NCBI GenBank assembly: GCA_023249695.1
Contig: JAHFCD010000053.1
Span: 1 to 9,205, forward strand
From: Elusimicrobiota bacterium
Lineage (GTDB): Bacteria > Elusimicrobiota > Elusimicrobia > UBA1565 > UBA9628
Direction of reading: 5' to 3'
DNA length: 9,205 nt
The notes beneath the pieces are model-generated. The model was not told the origin of the DNA. It did not search any database and was given only the letters and a program-made list of their open reading frames with translations. A program made the translations under genes and the position numbers. Shown one piece after another: positions 1 to 6,969 of this stretch. Position 1 is the stretch's first letter. Each line of letters starts with the position of its first letter.

Positions 1-461
1 GAAGCACTTTTCCGGCCCGCCTCGGCGAAGGTCTCGTAGGTGCCCTGAAGAATTCCCTGCGTCCCGATGTAGATCCAGGAGCCGGCCGTCATCTGGCCGT
101 ACATCATGAGCCCTTTCTTGTCGAGCTCGTCGAAATGCTCCCAGTTCGCCCATTTGCCGACGAGGTTCGAGTTCGCGATGAGCACGCGCGGCGCCTGGTC
201 GTGGGTCTTGAACACCGCGACGGGCTTTCCGGACTGAACGAGCAAGGTCTCGTCGTTTTCGAGAACCTTGAGCGAGGCGACGATCTGATCGTAGCAGGCC
301 CAATTGCGCGCGGCCTTGCCCCGTCCGCCGTACACGACGAGGTCCTGCGGACGCTCGGCCACCTCGGGATCGAGGTTGTTCATCAGCATGCGCAGGGCCG
401 CCTCCTGCTGCCAGCCTTTGCAGGTCAATTTGCTTCCGCGCGCCGCTCGAATGATTCTCAT
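1..461 (-). CDS. hutU: Urocanate hydratase (urocanase), N-terminal part, cut by window edge
   Basis: Urocanase converts urocanate to 4-imidazolone-5-propanoate with tightly bound NAD+ in the cytoplasm, the second step of histidine degradation. The 153 whole codons visible read as the classic HutU N-terminus: [10 protein letters not shown] at the start, [16 protein letters not shown] at about 23-38, [13 protein letters not shown] at 42-54, QSGKPVAVF at 76-84, [20 protein letters not shown] at 91-110 and [17 protein letters not shown] at 120-136. The family is usually about 550 residues or more, so roughly three quarters of the gene lies off the left edge. ATG at 461 is the only start available, because an in-frame TAA sits at 482-480. 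It follows hutH by 35 bases. No Shine-Dalgarno sequence is evident; the bases just before the ATG are T-rich. The last visible residues (AGRKSA) depart from the usual family sequence, noted separately. The identification is firm. Confidence 0.95.
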   Translation of the reverse strand, partial: MRIIRAARGSKLTCKGWQQEAALRMLMNNLDPEVAERPQDLVVYGGRGKAARNWACYDQIVASLKVLENDETLLVQSGKPVAVFKTHDQAPRVLIANSNLVGKWANWEHFDELDKKGLMMYGQMTAGSWIYIGTQGILQGTYETFAEAGRKSA

Positions 462-496
462 GAAAAAGAATTCAACGAATTAGCTGGCCTGACACC

Positions 497-1993
497 CTAA
501 TCGAAAGCGCCGGACAAGACGAGCTCTCGGGCCGTCTCGAGCTTGCCGGAAAGGACTTCGTCGCCGCGGGACGCCGCGACCGTTTTCCGTAATATGGCGA
601 GGCCGGCCTCGACGGCTTTGCCGGACTTGAGGGGGCGGTGGAATTCGATGGCCTGGGCGGCGCAGACGAGCTCGATGGCGACGACCTGCGCGGCGTTCCA
701 GACGACCTTCTTGAATTTGAGGGCGGACCACATGCCCATCGAGACAAAATCCTCCTTGTTCGCGGAGGTCGGCACGGAGTCGGCCGAAGCCGGATGGGCG
801 AGCGCCTTGTTCTCGGAGGCGAGCGCCGCCGCCACGTACTGGGCGATCATATGGCCGGACTCGACGCCCGGGTCCTTCGCGAGGAACGGCTTCAGACGCG
901 GCGCCGACCCGGCCGTGACCTGGAAGGTGCGCCGCTCGGAGATGTTGGCGAGAGCGGCCAGCGCGCCCGCGGCCGAGTCGAACGCGAACGATAGGGCCTG
1001 GCCGTGGAAGTTCCCGCCCGAGATCACGCGCCCGCCGGCGACGAGCGGGTTGTCGGTGACCGAGCCGAGCTCGATCTGGACGACGCGACGGGCCTCCGCC
1101 AGGCGATCCCAGACGGCGCCGTGAACCTGGGGCGCGCAGCGCAGCGAGTAGGAATCCTGGACGCGGGGGTCGTCGACGACATGCGATTTCCGTATCTCGG
1201 AGCCGGCCAAGAGGCGACGCAAAGAACGCGCGGCTGCTATTTGACCGGGGTGAGGCTTCAACCTCTGGATCGCCTCGTCGAAGGGCGAAGGCGTGCCGGT
1301 CAGCGCATCCAACGAGGCGGCGCAGGCGAGGTTCGAAGCGCGATAGACACGTTCCGCCGCGAGCAGGGCCAAGCCGCCGACGGACTGCATCGCCTGGGTG
1401 CCGTTGAGCAGCGCCAAGCCTTCCTTCGCGGACAGAACGAAAGGCTTCAAGCCGGCGGCCTTCAAGGCCTTCGCGGCGGGAACGACGCGTCCGCGGAAGA
1501 GCACCGGGCCTTCGCCGATGACGGCCAAGGCCAGGTGGGCCTGGGGCGCGAGATCGCCGCTGGCGCCGACGGAGCCGCGGCTCGGGATCAACGGCAGGAT
1601 ATTCTTATCGAGCATGCGCGCCAAATGCCTGACCAGCGCGGGGCGCACGCCGGAGAAGCCGCGGGACAGCTCGTTGACGCGCAGGAACAGGATCGAACGC
1701 GACTCGATCGGATCGAGCGGCTCGCCGACGCCGCAGGCGTGGGACAGGACGAGATTGCGCTGGACCTGGGCCAGGCGCTCGGTGGAGATGCGCGTCGAGG
1801 CCAGCTCCCCGAAGCCGGTGTTGACGCCGTAGATCGTGCCGCCCGACGCCATCGCCGCTTCCAGCACGCGGCGCGAGGAGGCGACGCGCCGCAGCGCGGC
1901 GCCCGGCAGGACGACCTTCCGGCCGCCGACGGCGACGGAGGCCAGCTGTTCGAGCGTGAGGCTCGAGCCGAGCTTAAACGAGTTCGAGGGCAA
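497..1993 (-). CDS. hutH: Histidine ammonia-lyase (histidase)
   Basis: Histidase removes ammonia from L-histidine to give urocanate, the first step of histidine catabolism, using an MIO electrophile formed from an internal Ala-Ser-Gly. From the TTG at 1993 the protein is 498 residues, normal for the family (about 500). Visible landmarks are YGVNTGFG with Tyr55, LSHACGVGEPL with His85, GSVGASGDLAP with the MIO triad at 144-146, LLNGTQ with Asn197, QDSYSLRCAPQ with Tyr282 and Arg285, NFHGQ with Phe329, and SANKEDFVSMG with Glu414. These match the catalytic positions known from the Pseudomonas putida enzyme. The start was chosen because homology begins just after it, a GGGGAGG sequence lies 9 bases upstream, and extension upstream gives Arg/Ser-rich shadow translation of the thiolase gene. 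The gene overlaps the thiolase end by 20 bases and is followed 35 bases later by hutU. One variation: Phe416 where the P. putida enzyme has His. Confidence 0.95.
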   Translation of the reverse strand: MPSNSFKLGSSLTLEQLASVAVGGRKVVLPGAALRRVASSRRVLEAAMASGGTIYGVNTGFGELASTRISTERLAQVQRNLVLSHACGVGEPLDPIESRSILFLRVNELSRGFSGVRPALVRHLARMLDKNILPLIPSRGSVGASGDLAPQAHLALAVIGEGPVLFRGRVVPAAKALKAAGLKPFVLSAKEGLALLNGTQAMQSVGGLALLAAERVYRASNLACAASLDALTGTPSPFDEAIQRLKPHPGQIAAARSLRRLLAGSEIRKSHVVDDPRVQDSYSLRCAPQVHGAVWDRLAEARRVVQIELGSVTDNPLVAGGRVISGGNFHGQALSFAFDSAAGALAALANISERRTFQVTAGSAPRLKPFLAKDPGVESGHMIAQYVAAALASENKALAHPASADSVPTSANKEDFVSMGMWSALKFKKVVWNAAQVVAIELVCAAQAIEFHRPLKSGKAVEAGLAILRKTVAASRGDEVLSGKLETARELVLSGAFD

Positions 1994-3119
1994 CGGCCAC
2001 GGCCTCCCCGCCGCCGAGGCAGATGCCGGCGACTCCGCGCTTGCCGCCGCGGGTCTTGAGCGCGTGCACCAAGGTCGCGAGGATGCGAGCGCCCGAGGCG
2101 CCGAGCGGATGGCCCAGCGCGACCGCCCCGCCGTGCACGTTGATCTTCTCGTGCGGGAGGTTCGCAAGCTTGGCCACGGCGAGGGTCACCACCGCGAACG
2201 CCTCGTTGACCTCGAAAAGATCCACGGAATCCACGGTCCAGCCGATTTTCTTGAGAAGCTTGTCGACGGCGCCGGCCGGCGCGGTCGTGAACCACTTCGG
2301 CTCCTGCGAATGCGTGGCCCAGCCGACGACGCGCGCCAGCGGCTTCTTGCCCGCCGCGCCTTTCGCCGACGACAGCACCAGGGCCGCGGCCCCGTCGTTG
2401 AGCTTGGAGGCGTTGGCCGCCGTGATCGTGCCGTCCTTCTGGAACGCGGGGCGCAGCTTGCCGATCTTGTCGAGCTTGGCGCGGCCCGGCTCCTCGTCGA
2501 GCTCGATGCCGTCGATGCCGACGAGCTCGCTCTTGAACCAGCCCTTGGCGACGGCCTCCTGCGCTCGCTCATAAGATCGCACCGCCCACGCGTCCTGCAT
2601 CTCGCGGGTGAAGCCGTGCTCCTTGGCGCACAGCTCGCCGCAGTCGCCCATGTGCACGCCGTCATAAGGGTCCATCAGGCCGTCGCGCAGGACGGCGTCG
2701 AGGAGCTTGGCGTCGCCGTAGCGGTAGCCGGAACGCGCCTTGTCGAGAAGATAGGGCGCTTTCGACATCGACTCCATGCCGCCGGCGACCGCGTCGTCGT
2801 GCTCGCCGAGCGCGATGCCCTGGGAGACCATCATGACCGCCTTCATGCCCGAGCCGCAGACCTTATTGACCGTCGTGGCGCCGACGGAGACCGGGATGCC
2901 GGCCGCGATCGCGGCCATGCGCGCGGGGGCTTGGCCGATGCCGGCGGGGATCACGCAGCCGAGCACCACCTCGCCGAGGTCGGCGGCGGCCACGCCGGAC
3001 TTGGCGAGCGCGTCGGCGACGGCCTTGGCGGCGAGCTGCGGCGCGGTGTAGTTGGCCAACGCGCCGTTGATCGAGCCGATGGGGGTGCGGGAGGCGGAGA
3101 GGATGAGGATTTCGTTCAT
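1974..3119 (-). CDS. Acetyl-CoA acetyltransferase (thiolase)
   Basis: A 381-residue cytoplasmic thiolase, which joins or cleaves acyl-CoA units (two acetyl-CoA to and from acetoacetyl-CoA for the biosynthetic type). The N-terminus ILSASRTPIG at 6-15 is typical. The nucleophilic Cys88 sits in VNKVCGSGMKAV, NEAF is at 305-308, the catalytic His337 is in GHPLGASGARI, and the second active-site Cys367 is in CLGGGEAVA. Length and all active-site motifs are complete, so the gene looks functional. The ATG at 3119 has AAGGA 7 bases upstream, overlapping the stop of the preceding membrane-protein gene (10-base gap). Its 3' end overlaps hutH by 20 bases. Acetoacetyl-CoA thiolase (atoB/phaA type) is most likely, but a 3-ketoacyl-CoA thiolase of broader chain length cannot be excluded from sequence. 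The link to histidine breakdown is contextual only. Confidence 0.93.
   Translation of the reverse strand: MNEILILSASRTPIGSINGALANYTAPQLAAKAVADALAKSGVAAADLGEVVLGCVIPAGIGQAPARMAAIAAGIPVSVGATTVNKVCGSGMKAVMMVSQGIALGEHDDAVAGGMESMSKAPYLLDKARSGYRYGDAKLLDAVLRDGLMDPYDGVHMGDCGELCAKEHGFTREMQDAWAVRSYERAQEAVAKGWFKSELVGIDGIELDEEPGRAKLDKIGKLRPAFQKDGTITAANASKLNDGAAALVLSSAKGAAGKKPLARVVGWATHSQEPKWFTTAPAGAVDKLLKKIGWTVDSVDLFEVNEAFAVVTLAVAKLANLPHEKINVHGGAVALGHPLGASGARILATLVHALKTRGGKRGVAGICLGGGEAVAVALELV
2003..2009 (-). promoter_or_regulatory. Ribosome binding site for hutH inside the thiolase gene
   Basis: Read on the minus strand this is GGGGAGG, 9 bases before the TTG at 1993. It supports TTG rather than a much longer upstream start. 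Because it lies within the last codons of the thiolase gene, hutH translation is probably coupled to thiolase translation. This is inferred from position only. Confidence 0.6.
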
Positions 3120-3126
3120 GGGAGGT

Positions 3127-3131
3127 TCCTT
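3127..3131 (-). promoter_or_regulatory. Ribosome binding site for the thiolase gene
   Basis: Minus-strand AAGGA, 7 bases before the thiolase ATG at 3119. It overlaps the TAA stop of the upstream DUF3307-type gene (3132-3130), so termination of one gene and initiation of the next are immediately adjacent. Confidence 0.55.
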
Positions 3132-3849
3132 AAACGTAGTAGACGAATCGGGCGGCGAGGCCGCAGAGCACCGAGACGGTCGCGCCCGTGTAGAAGGTGA
3201 AAGCGGTCAGGTCGAACAGGCGCCGGCGGCGCAGGAAGAACATCACCCCGAGCCAGCCCGCCGCGAGCACGCCCGCCCCGAGCGGCGTCGGGAACAGGAA
3301 GCACAGCGCCAGCACGAGGCGCTCGGCCATCGCGAGATGCTTCTCGTCGTCGCCCGGATAGTCCGCGCCGTGAAGATCCTTCTCGAGGAAGTAGATAAGC
3401 ACCGTGCAAGCGTGCGTGATCACGACGAACAGGCAGCCGAGCACCGGCCATTTCTCGGGGAAGTACGCGGGCGTCGCCCCCAGCGCGGTGACGGCCAGCG
3501 GCGCGACGGAGAAAATCACCGCGTAATGGATGACCTGATCCCAGGCGAAGAACAGCGTATTGTCGGGCATGCCGTACTTGAAGATCGTGAATACGCGCCA
3601 CCAGTCCTCGAGGTAGTGGGTCGCGAAGATGAGCGCGATGCAGGACCAGCCGTTGAGGCGGAAGAAGGCGTTCTCGATCCAGAAGTCGCCGAGGAACGGC
3701 CAGGTCAGGATCAGGTAGGCGGCCGGGTGCATGGCGCAATGCGCCAGCAGGCCCCACGGGCTCGTGCGCTTCCAACGATTGATGAAGTTGGTTTGCAGCG
3801 TGAAGTCGCAGAGCAGGTGGCCGAAGAGCAGCCGCCAAAAAATATTCAT
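3130..3849 (-). CDS. DUF3307-type polytopic membrane protein
   Basis: A 239-residue inner-membrane protein with several hydrophobic helices (roughly 2-20, 32-52, 68-85, 104-124, 136-155, 174-206 and 212-237). The opening LLFGHLLCDFTLQT matches what I recall of DUF3307 proteins (unknown function). The most striking feature is four polar i,i+4 pairs in hydrophobic helices: His11/Asp15, His37/His41, His78/Asp82 and Asp104/His108, which together could bind metal in the membrane. A hydrophilic loop at about 156-173 (KDLHGADYPGDDEKH) and an RRRR stretch at 207-210 separate the C-terminal helices; four Arg suggest a cytoplasmic loop there. The ATG at 3849 comes 3 bases after the cyclase stop, with AGGA very close to the start. 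Tight spacing places the gene in one operon with the cyclase and HEAT genes. The family call is moderately sure; no biochemical function is assigned. Confidence 0.75.
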   Translation of the reverse strand: MNIFWRLLFGHLLCDFTLQTNFINRWKRTSPWGLLAHCAMHPAAYLILTWPFLGDFWIENAFFRLNGWSCIALIFATHYLEDWWRVFTIFKYGMPDNTLFFAWDQVIHYAVIFSVAPLAVTALGATPAYFPEKWPVLGCLFVVITHACTVLIYFLEKDLHGADYPGDDEKHLAMAERLVLALCFLFPTPLGAGVLAAGWLGVMFFLRRRRLFDLTAFTFYTGATVSVLCGLAARFVYYV

Positions 3850-3852
3850 TTC

Positions 3853-5925
3853 CTATTTCGCCGTGAGGTTGAAGACCTGATCCCAGTCATCGGGCGGCAG
3901 CGCCGCGTAGTCCCGAGAGATGTTGCGGTAAAGCTCGCCGGGGCCGTCGTCGGGCATCAGCCCGAGGAACTCGGTGAAGAGCGCCAGCGCGTCGTCGTAT
4001 TTCTTGTCGTAGAAGGCCTTGATGCCCTTCTCCCAGAGCGGAAGGCCCTTCGCCCACACGGGCGTCAGCTTTCCCTTCTCCGCGAGCGGCTCGTACACCG
4101 GCACCGGCACGGCCTTGCCGACGACGCGGGCGCGGCCGAGATAGCGGGCCTCGCAGGCGTCCTTGGCGCCCTCGTAGGTGGAGGCGCTGATCATGATCTT
4201 CGAGCCGAAGAATTTGTTCGCGCCCTCGAGCCGCGAGGCGAGGTTGACCTCGTCGCCGATCGCGGTGTACTGAATCTTGCGCTGCGTGCCGGTCAGCGCG
4301 ACGGTCGCGATGCCGGAGTTGATGCCGATGCGCACCATGGGAACCTCGGGCACGCCCGGGTCCAGCGTCTTGTTGAGCTCTAAAATGATGCGCTGGCAGG
4401 CGAGCGCGGTCAGCACGGCGTCCTTGCGGTGGTCGGGATCGAGCACCGGCGCGTTCCAGAAAGCCATGATGCAGTCGCCGATGTACTTGTCGATCGTGCC
4501 GTGGCTCTCCAGGATGGGGTCGCTGAGCGCGGTCAGGTAGCGGTTCAGGAAGTGGATCAGCTGCTCGGGATCCATCTTCTCGGAGATGTTCGTGAAGTGG
4601 GCGATGTCGAGGAAGAAGATCGTCAGGTCGCGCTTCTCGCCGCCGAGCTTCACCTTCGACGGGTCGTTGGCGAGCTGATTGACGACCTCGGGAGCGACGA
4701 ACTGGCCGAACAGGGCCTTGATCGCCTGCTTCTCGGCGCCTTCGGTCAGGACCTTGTGCACCGTCAGGACGACGAAGCTCACGAGCATCGTCAGGCCCGG
4801 CGCGACGGGATAGATCATCGTGCCGCGGTTCATCAGATACAGCGCCCCGTACAGCATCGCCGCGAGCGTCGCCGCGACCGCGAGCGCCGCCTTGGCGGGA
4901 GTCAGCGCGCGCAGGAAGAAGTAAGGCAGCCACGGGGCGAGCAGCACGAGCAGAATCACGAAAAATCGGTTCGTGGCCTCGAGGGCATCGCCGTGGAGAA
5001 CGTTGTCGATGACCGCCATATGGAATTCCGGGCCGGGCGTATGCGGATTGAACGGACCGGGAAAATGGTCGAAATAACCGGTGCTGATGGAGCCGACCAT
5101 GACCAAGGAGCCCTTCAGGGCCTCCTTCTGAACCGGCGTCAGCTTTCCGGAGATCAAGTCGAGCAAGGGGATCGTGCGGTAGGGCGAGGTGCACTTGTCG
5201 GCCTTGCCGCAATTCTCCAGCTTGTCCCAATCGCCGGGGCGGCGGAAATTGAAGACCGGCGTCGGCAGCTGGTCCGCCGGGTTTTCCTTCTCGACCTGCT
5301 CGATCGTCTTGCCCGTGAAGCTCGCCACGGCGGCCGCCGCCAGGGAGGTCGTGGGACGGCCGTTCTTCAATATCGGATCCTCCAATTCGGAGTTGAACAG
5401 GAGGAAGGTGCGCATGTGCCCGTCGTCGTCGAGATGCTGGCCGATGAGCGGCGTGCCCAGGTGCTTCGCCGCGTCCTTCAGAGGCTTGACCGCCATCTGG
5501 AAGGTGACCTTGCCGTCGTTTTCGGCCTTCTCCGTGAAGAGATGAACGACGTTGCCGTGCCTCTTGGTCGCCGCGCCGAGCTCGGCGTCGCCCTCGCGGT
5601 TCTCGAGGAAGAGCACGTCGAAGACGACGGTCTTGACTCCGTAGTCCTTCAGCTTATTGAGGGCCTGCGCGTAGACCGCGCGGGGCAGGGGAAAGCCGAG
5701 CGCGTGGACGCTGTCGTCGTCGATGGCCAAAAGGATGAGCCGGGGGTCGCCGGGCTTGAGGCTATTTTGGCGCAAAGTGAAGGAGAGGTCGTGCCAGACC
5801 CGCTCGACGGAGGAGAAGATGCCGAAGGCGGAGCCGCCGACGAGAACAGGGGCGTAGGCGATCGCGGCGAGCAGGCAGAAGACGATGCAAAAGCGCTTCG
5901 GGAACGATTTGCCGAGGAAGTTCAT
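3853..5925 (-). CDS. CHASE2-domain class III adenylate cyclase
   Basis: A 690-residue membrane receptor predicted to make cAMP (cGMP is less likely). An N-terminal helix at 12-30 is followed by an extracytoplasmic CHASE2 domain at about 36-315 (DPRLILLAIDDDSVHALG near 60-77, VVFDVLFLE at 100-108, VMVGSIS at 275-281), then three membrane helices at about 320-338, 343-363 and 371-390. The class III cyclase domain at about 430-615 is complete: metal-binding Asp440 (FFLDIAHFT) and Asp484 (YIGDCIMAFWNAP), purine-selecting Lys480 with Thr554, and transition-state Asn561 and Arg565 (GDEVNLASRLEG). The Lys/Thr pair is typical of subclass IIIb adenylate cyclases. A tail with TPR-like helices and a PPDDW motif (625-690) ends the protein, as in many CHASE2 cyclases. 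The ATG overlaps the HEAT gene stop as ATGA, with AAGG 7 bases upstream. The CHASE2 ligand is unknown. Confidence 0.95.
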   Translation of the reverse strand: MNFLGKSFPKRFCIVFCLLAAIAYAPVLVGGSAFGIFSSVERVWHDLSFTLRQNSLKPGDPRLILLAIDDDSVHALGFPLPRAVYAQALNKLKDYGVKTVVFDVLFLENREGDAELGAATKRHGNVVHLFTEKAENDGKVTFQMAVKPLKDAAKHLGTPLIGQHLDDDGHMRTFLLFNSELEDPILKNGRPTTSLAAAAVASFTGKTIEQVEKENPADQLPTPVFNFRRPGDWDKLENCGKADKCTSPYRTIPLLDLISGKLTPVQKEALKGSLVMVGSISTGYFDHFPGPFNPHTPGPEFHMAVIDNVLHGDALEATNRFFVILLVLLAPWLPYFFLRALTPAKAALAVAATLAAMLYGALYLMNRGTMIYPVAPGLTMLVSFVVLTVHKVLTEGAEKQAIKALFGQFVAPEVVNQLANDPSKVKLGGEKRDLTIFFLDIAHFTNISEKMDPEQLIHFLNRYLTALSDPILESHGTIDKYIGDCIMAFWNAPVLDPDHRKDAVLTALACQRIILELNKTLDPGVPEVPMVRIGINSGIATVALTGTQRKIQYTAIGDEVNLASRLEGANKFFGSKIMISASTYEGAKDACEARYLGRARVVGKAVPVPVYEPLAEKGKLTPVWAKGLPLWEKGIKAFYDKKYDDALALFTEFLGLMPDDGPGELYRNISRDYAALPPDDWDQVFNLTAK

Positions 5926-6941
5926 CGCGTTGCCTTTTTAAGCGGGGATTTTGCCTTGACCGGCGCTTTGGCCGGAGCCTTGAGCGGAGCCTTCTCCGGC
6001 AGGCTGAGCCGGGCCTTCAGCTGGGAGCGGGCGAAATCGATCATGCCTTGCGCGTTGGCGTCCTTTTCGACGGCGCGCGCGGCGTCAAGGGCCGCGAGGC
6101 CTTTCGAGTCGCCGACGAGGCCGACCGTCGCCGCCGCCTGCTGGCGGGTCATCGCGTCGGGGCTCTTGAGCGCGGCGTACGCGACGGGAAGCCCCGACTG
6201 GTCGCCGGCCTTGGCGAGCGCGGAGGCGGCCTGAACGCGCACGCCCGCGTCGGCGTCCTTCAGGGCCGCGGTGAGGGCCGGGCCGGAGCTGGGATCGGCG
6301 ATCAGGCCGAGAGATTTCGCGGCCTCATTGCGGACGCCGGCGTCGGAATCCGACAAAGCCGAGGAGAGCGCGGGAACGCCTTCCTTGGAGCCGATCTCGC
6401 CCAGGGAGGCGGCCGCGATCTTGCGCGCGGAAACGTCCGGATCCGAGAGGACGGAGGCCAGAGGGCCGACGGCGCCCCCGGCGTGGAGCTTGCCGAGCGC
6501 GCGCATCGCCGCGTGACGCACGGGCGCCGAGCCGTCCTTCAGCGCTCCGACGAGAGGCCCCGCCGCGGCCGCGTCGCCGATGAAAACGAACGCGATCGCC
6601 GCGGCCTGACGCACGCGGGGATCGGAGTCGCCCGACAGCACCGAGCCGAGCTTGGCGACCGAGCCGCGCGAGCGCTGGACGCCGAGGGCCTCGCAAGCCG
6701 TCGCGCGCACGATCGCCGAGGAGTCGCCGAGAAGGGCCTCGAGGGCGGGGACGCCGGCCGGGTTGCGGGACTGGCCGAGATCCTCGGCGGCCTGACGGCG
6801 CGCCATCGCGTCCGAGGACTTGGCGGCCGACAGCGCGGCCTTGAGAGCATCGGGGGCCTGCGCGCGGCAATCGGGTGATATAAGGAGTAACACGGCCGCG
6901 AGAATCGGAAGGAAAGTCACCAAGGGATAATAGCGAGTCAT
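5922..6941 (-). CDS. Exported HEAT-repeat protein with Lys/Pro/Ala-rich tail
   Basis: A 339-residue protein. Residues 1-29 form a Sec-type signal peptide (hydrophobic core VTFLPILAAVLLLI) with plausible cleavage near CRAQA; Cys25 lacks a proper lipobox, so a lipoprotein is unlikely. Residues about 42-290 are eight HEAT/PBS-lyase-like repeats. The conserved Arg recurs at 48, 79, 111, 142, 173, 204, 235 and 266, spaced 31 residues apart except for one 32. Each repeat reads approximately D-x3-VR-x2-AA-x2-LG followed by a G-x-P-x-L-x2-AL helix. The tail at 314-339 is built of KAP-like units and is strongly basic. Such solenoids bind other proteins; no enzymatic residues are seen. The ATG at 6941 is preceded directly by seven G residues, without a normally spaced Shine-Dalgarno, 28 bases after the radical SAM gene. 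Its stop overlaps the CHASE2-cyclase start, so a periplasmic partner role is inferred. Confidence 0.85.
   Translation of the reverse strand: MTRYYPLVTFLPILAAVLLLISPDCRAQAPDALKAALSAAKSSDAMARRQAAEDLGQSRNPAGVPALEALLGDSSAIVRATACEALGVQRSRGSVAKLGSVLSGDSDPRVRQAAAIAFVFIGDAAAAGPLVGALKDGSAPVRHAAMRALGKLHAGGAVGPLASVLSDPDVSARKIAAASLGEIGSKEGVPALSSALSDSDAGVRNEAAKSLGLIADPSSGPALTAALKDADAGVRVQAASALAKAGDQSGLPVAYAALKSPDAMTRQQAAATVGLVGDSKGLAALDAARAVEKDANAQGMIDFARSQLKARLSLPEKAPLKAPAKAPVKAKSPLKKATR
5933..5936 (-). promoter_or_regulatory. Ribosome binding site for the cyclase gene within the HEAT gene tail
   Basis: Minus-strand AAGG (within AAAAAGG), 7 bases before the cyclase ATG at 5925. It lies in the last codons of the HEAT-repeat gene, and the start/stop overlap is ATGA, the classic arrangement for translational coupling. 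Confidence 0.5.
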
Positions 6942-6969
6942 CCCCCCCGGCTACAAGTGGAATCGACGC

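Noticed and set aside
1994..2167. Extension of hutH to an ATG at 2167
   Set aside because: The extra 58 residues are Arg/Ser/Ala-rich shadow translation of the thiolase active-site region, and HutH homology begins only after the TTG at 1993.
1836..4383. Further plus-strand open frames antisense to hutH, the thiolase and the DUF3307-type gene
   Set aside because: Same composition artefact; no motifs, and all overlap confidently identified minus-strand genes.
4429..6234. Plus-strand open frame of about 600 codons antisense to the cyclase and HEAT genes
   Set aside because: Low-complexity Arg/Glu/Val/Asp-rich translation without domains; the cyclase on the other strand has every catalytic residue.
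5922..6941. Treating the 93-base periodicity as a DNA repeat array or CRISPR-like structure
   Set aside because: The period is in phase with codons and matches HEAT protein repeats; there are no alternating conserved repeats and unique spacers.
5922..6941. HEAT-repeat protein as a lipoprotein through Cys25
   Set aside because: The residues before the Cys (SPD) do not form a lipobox.
6942..6969. Terminator or promoter in the 28-base gap before the HEAT gene
   Set aside because: I see neither a hairpin followed by T residues nor a convincing -35/-10 pair, only a G run next to the start codon.
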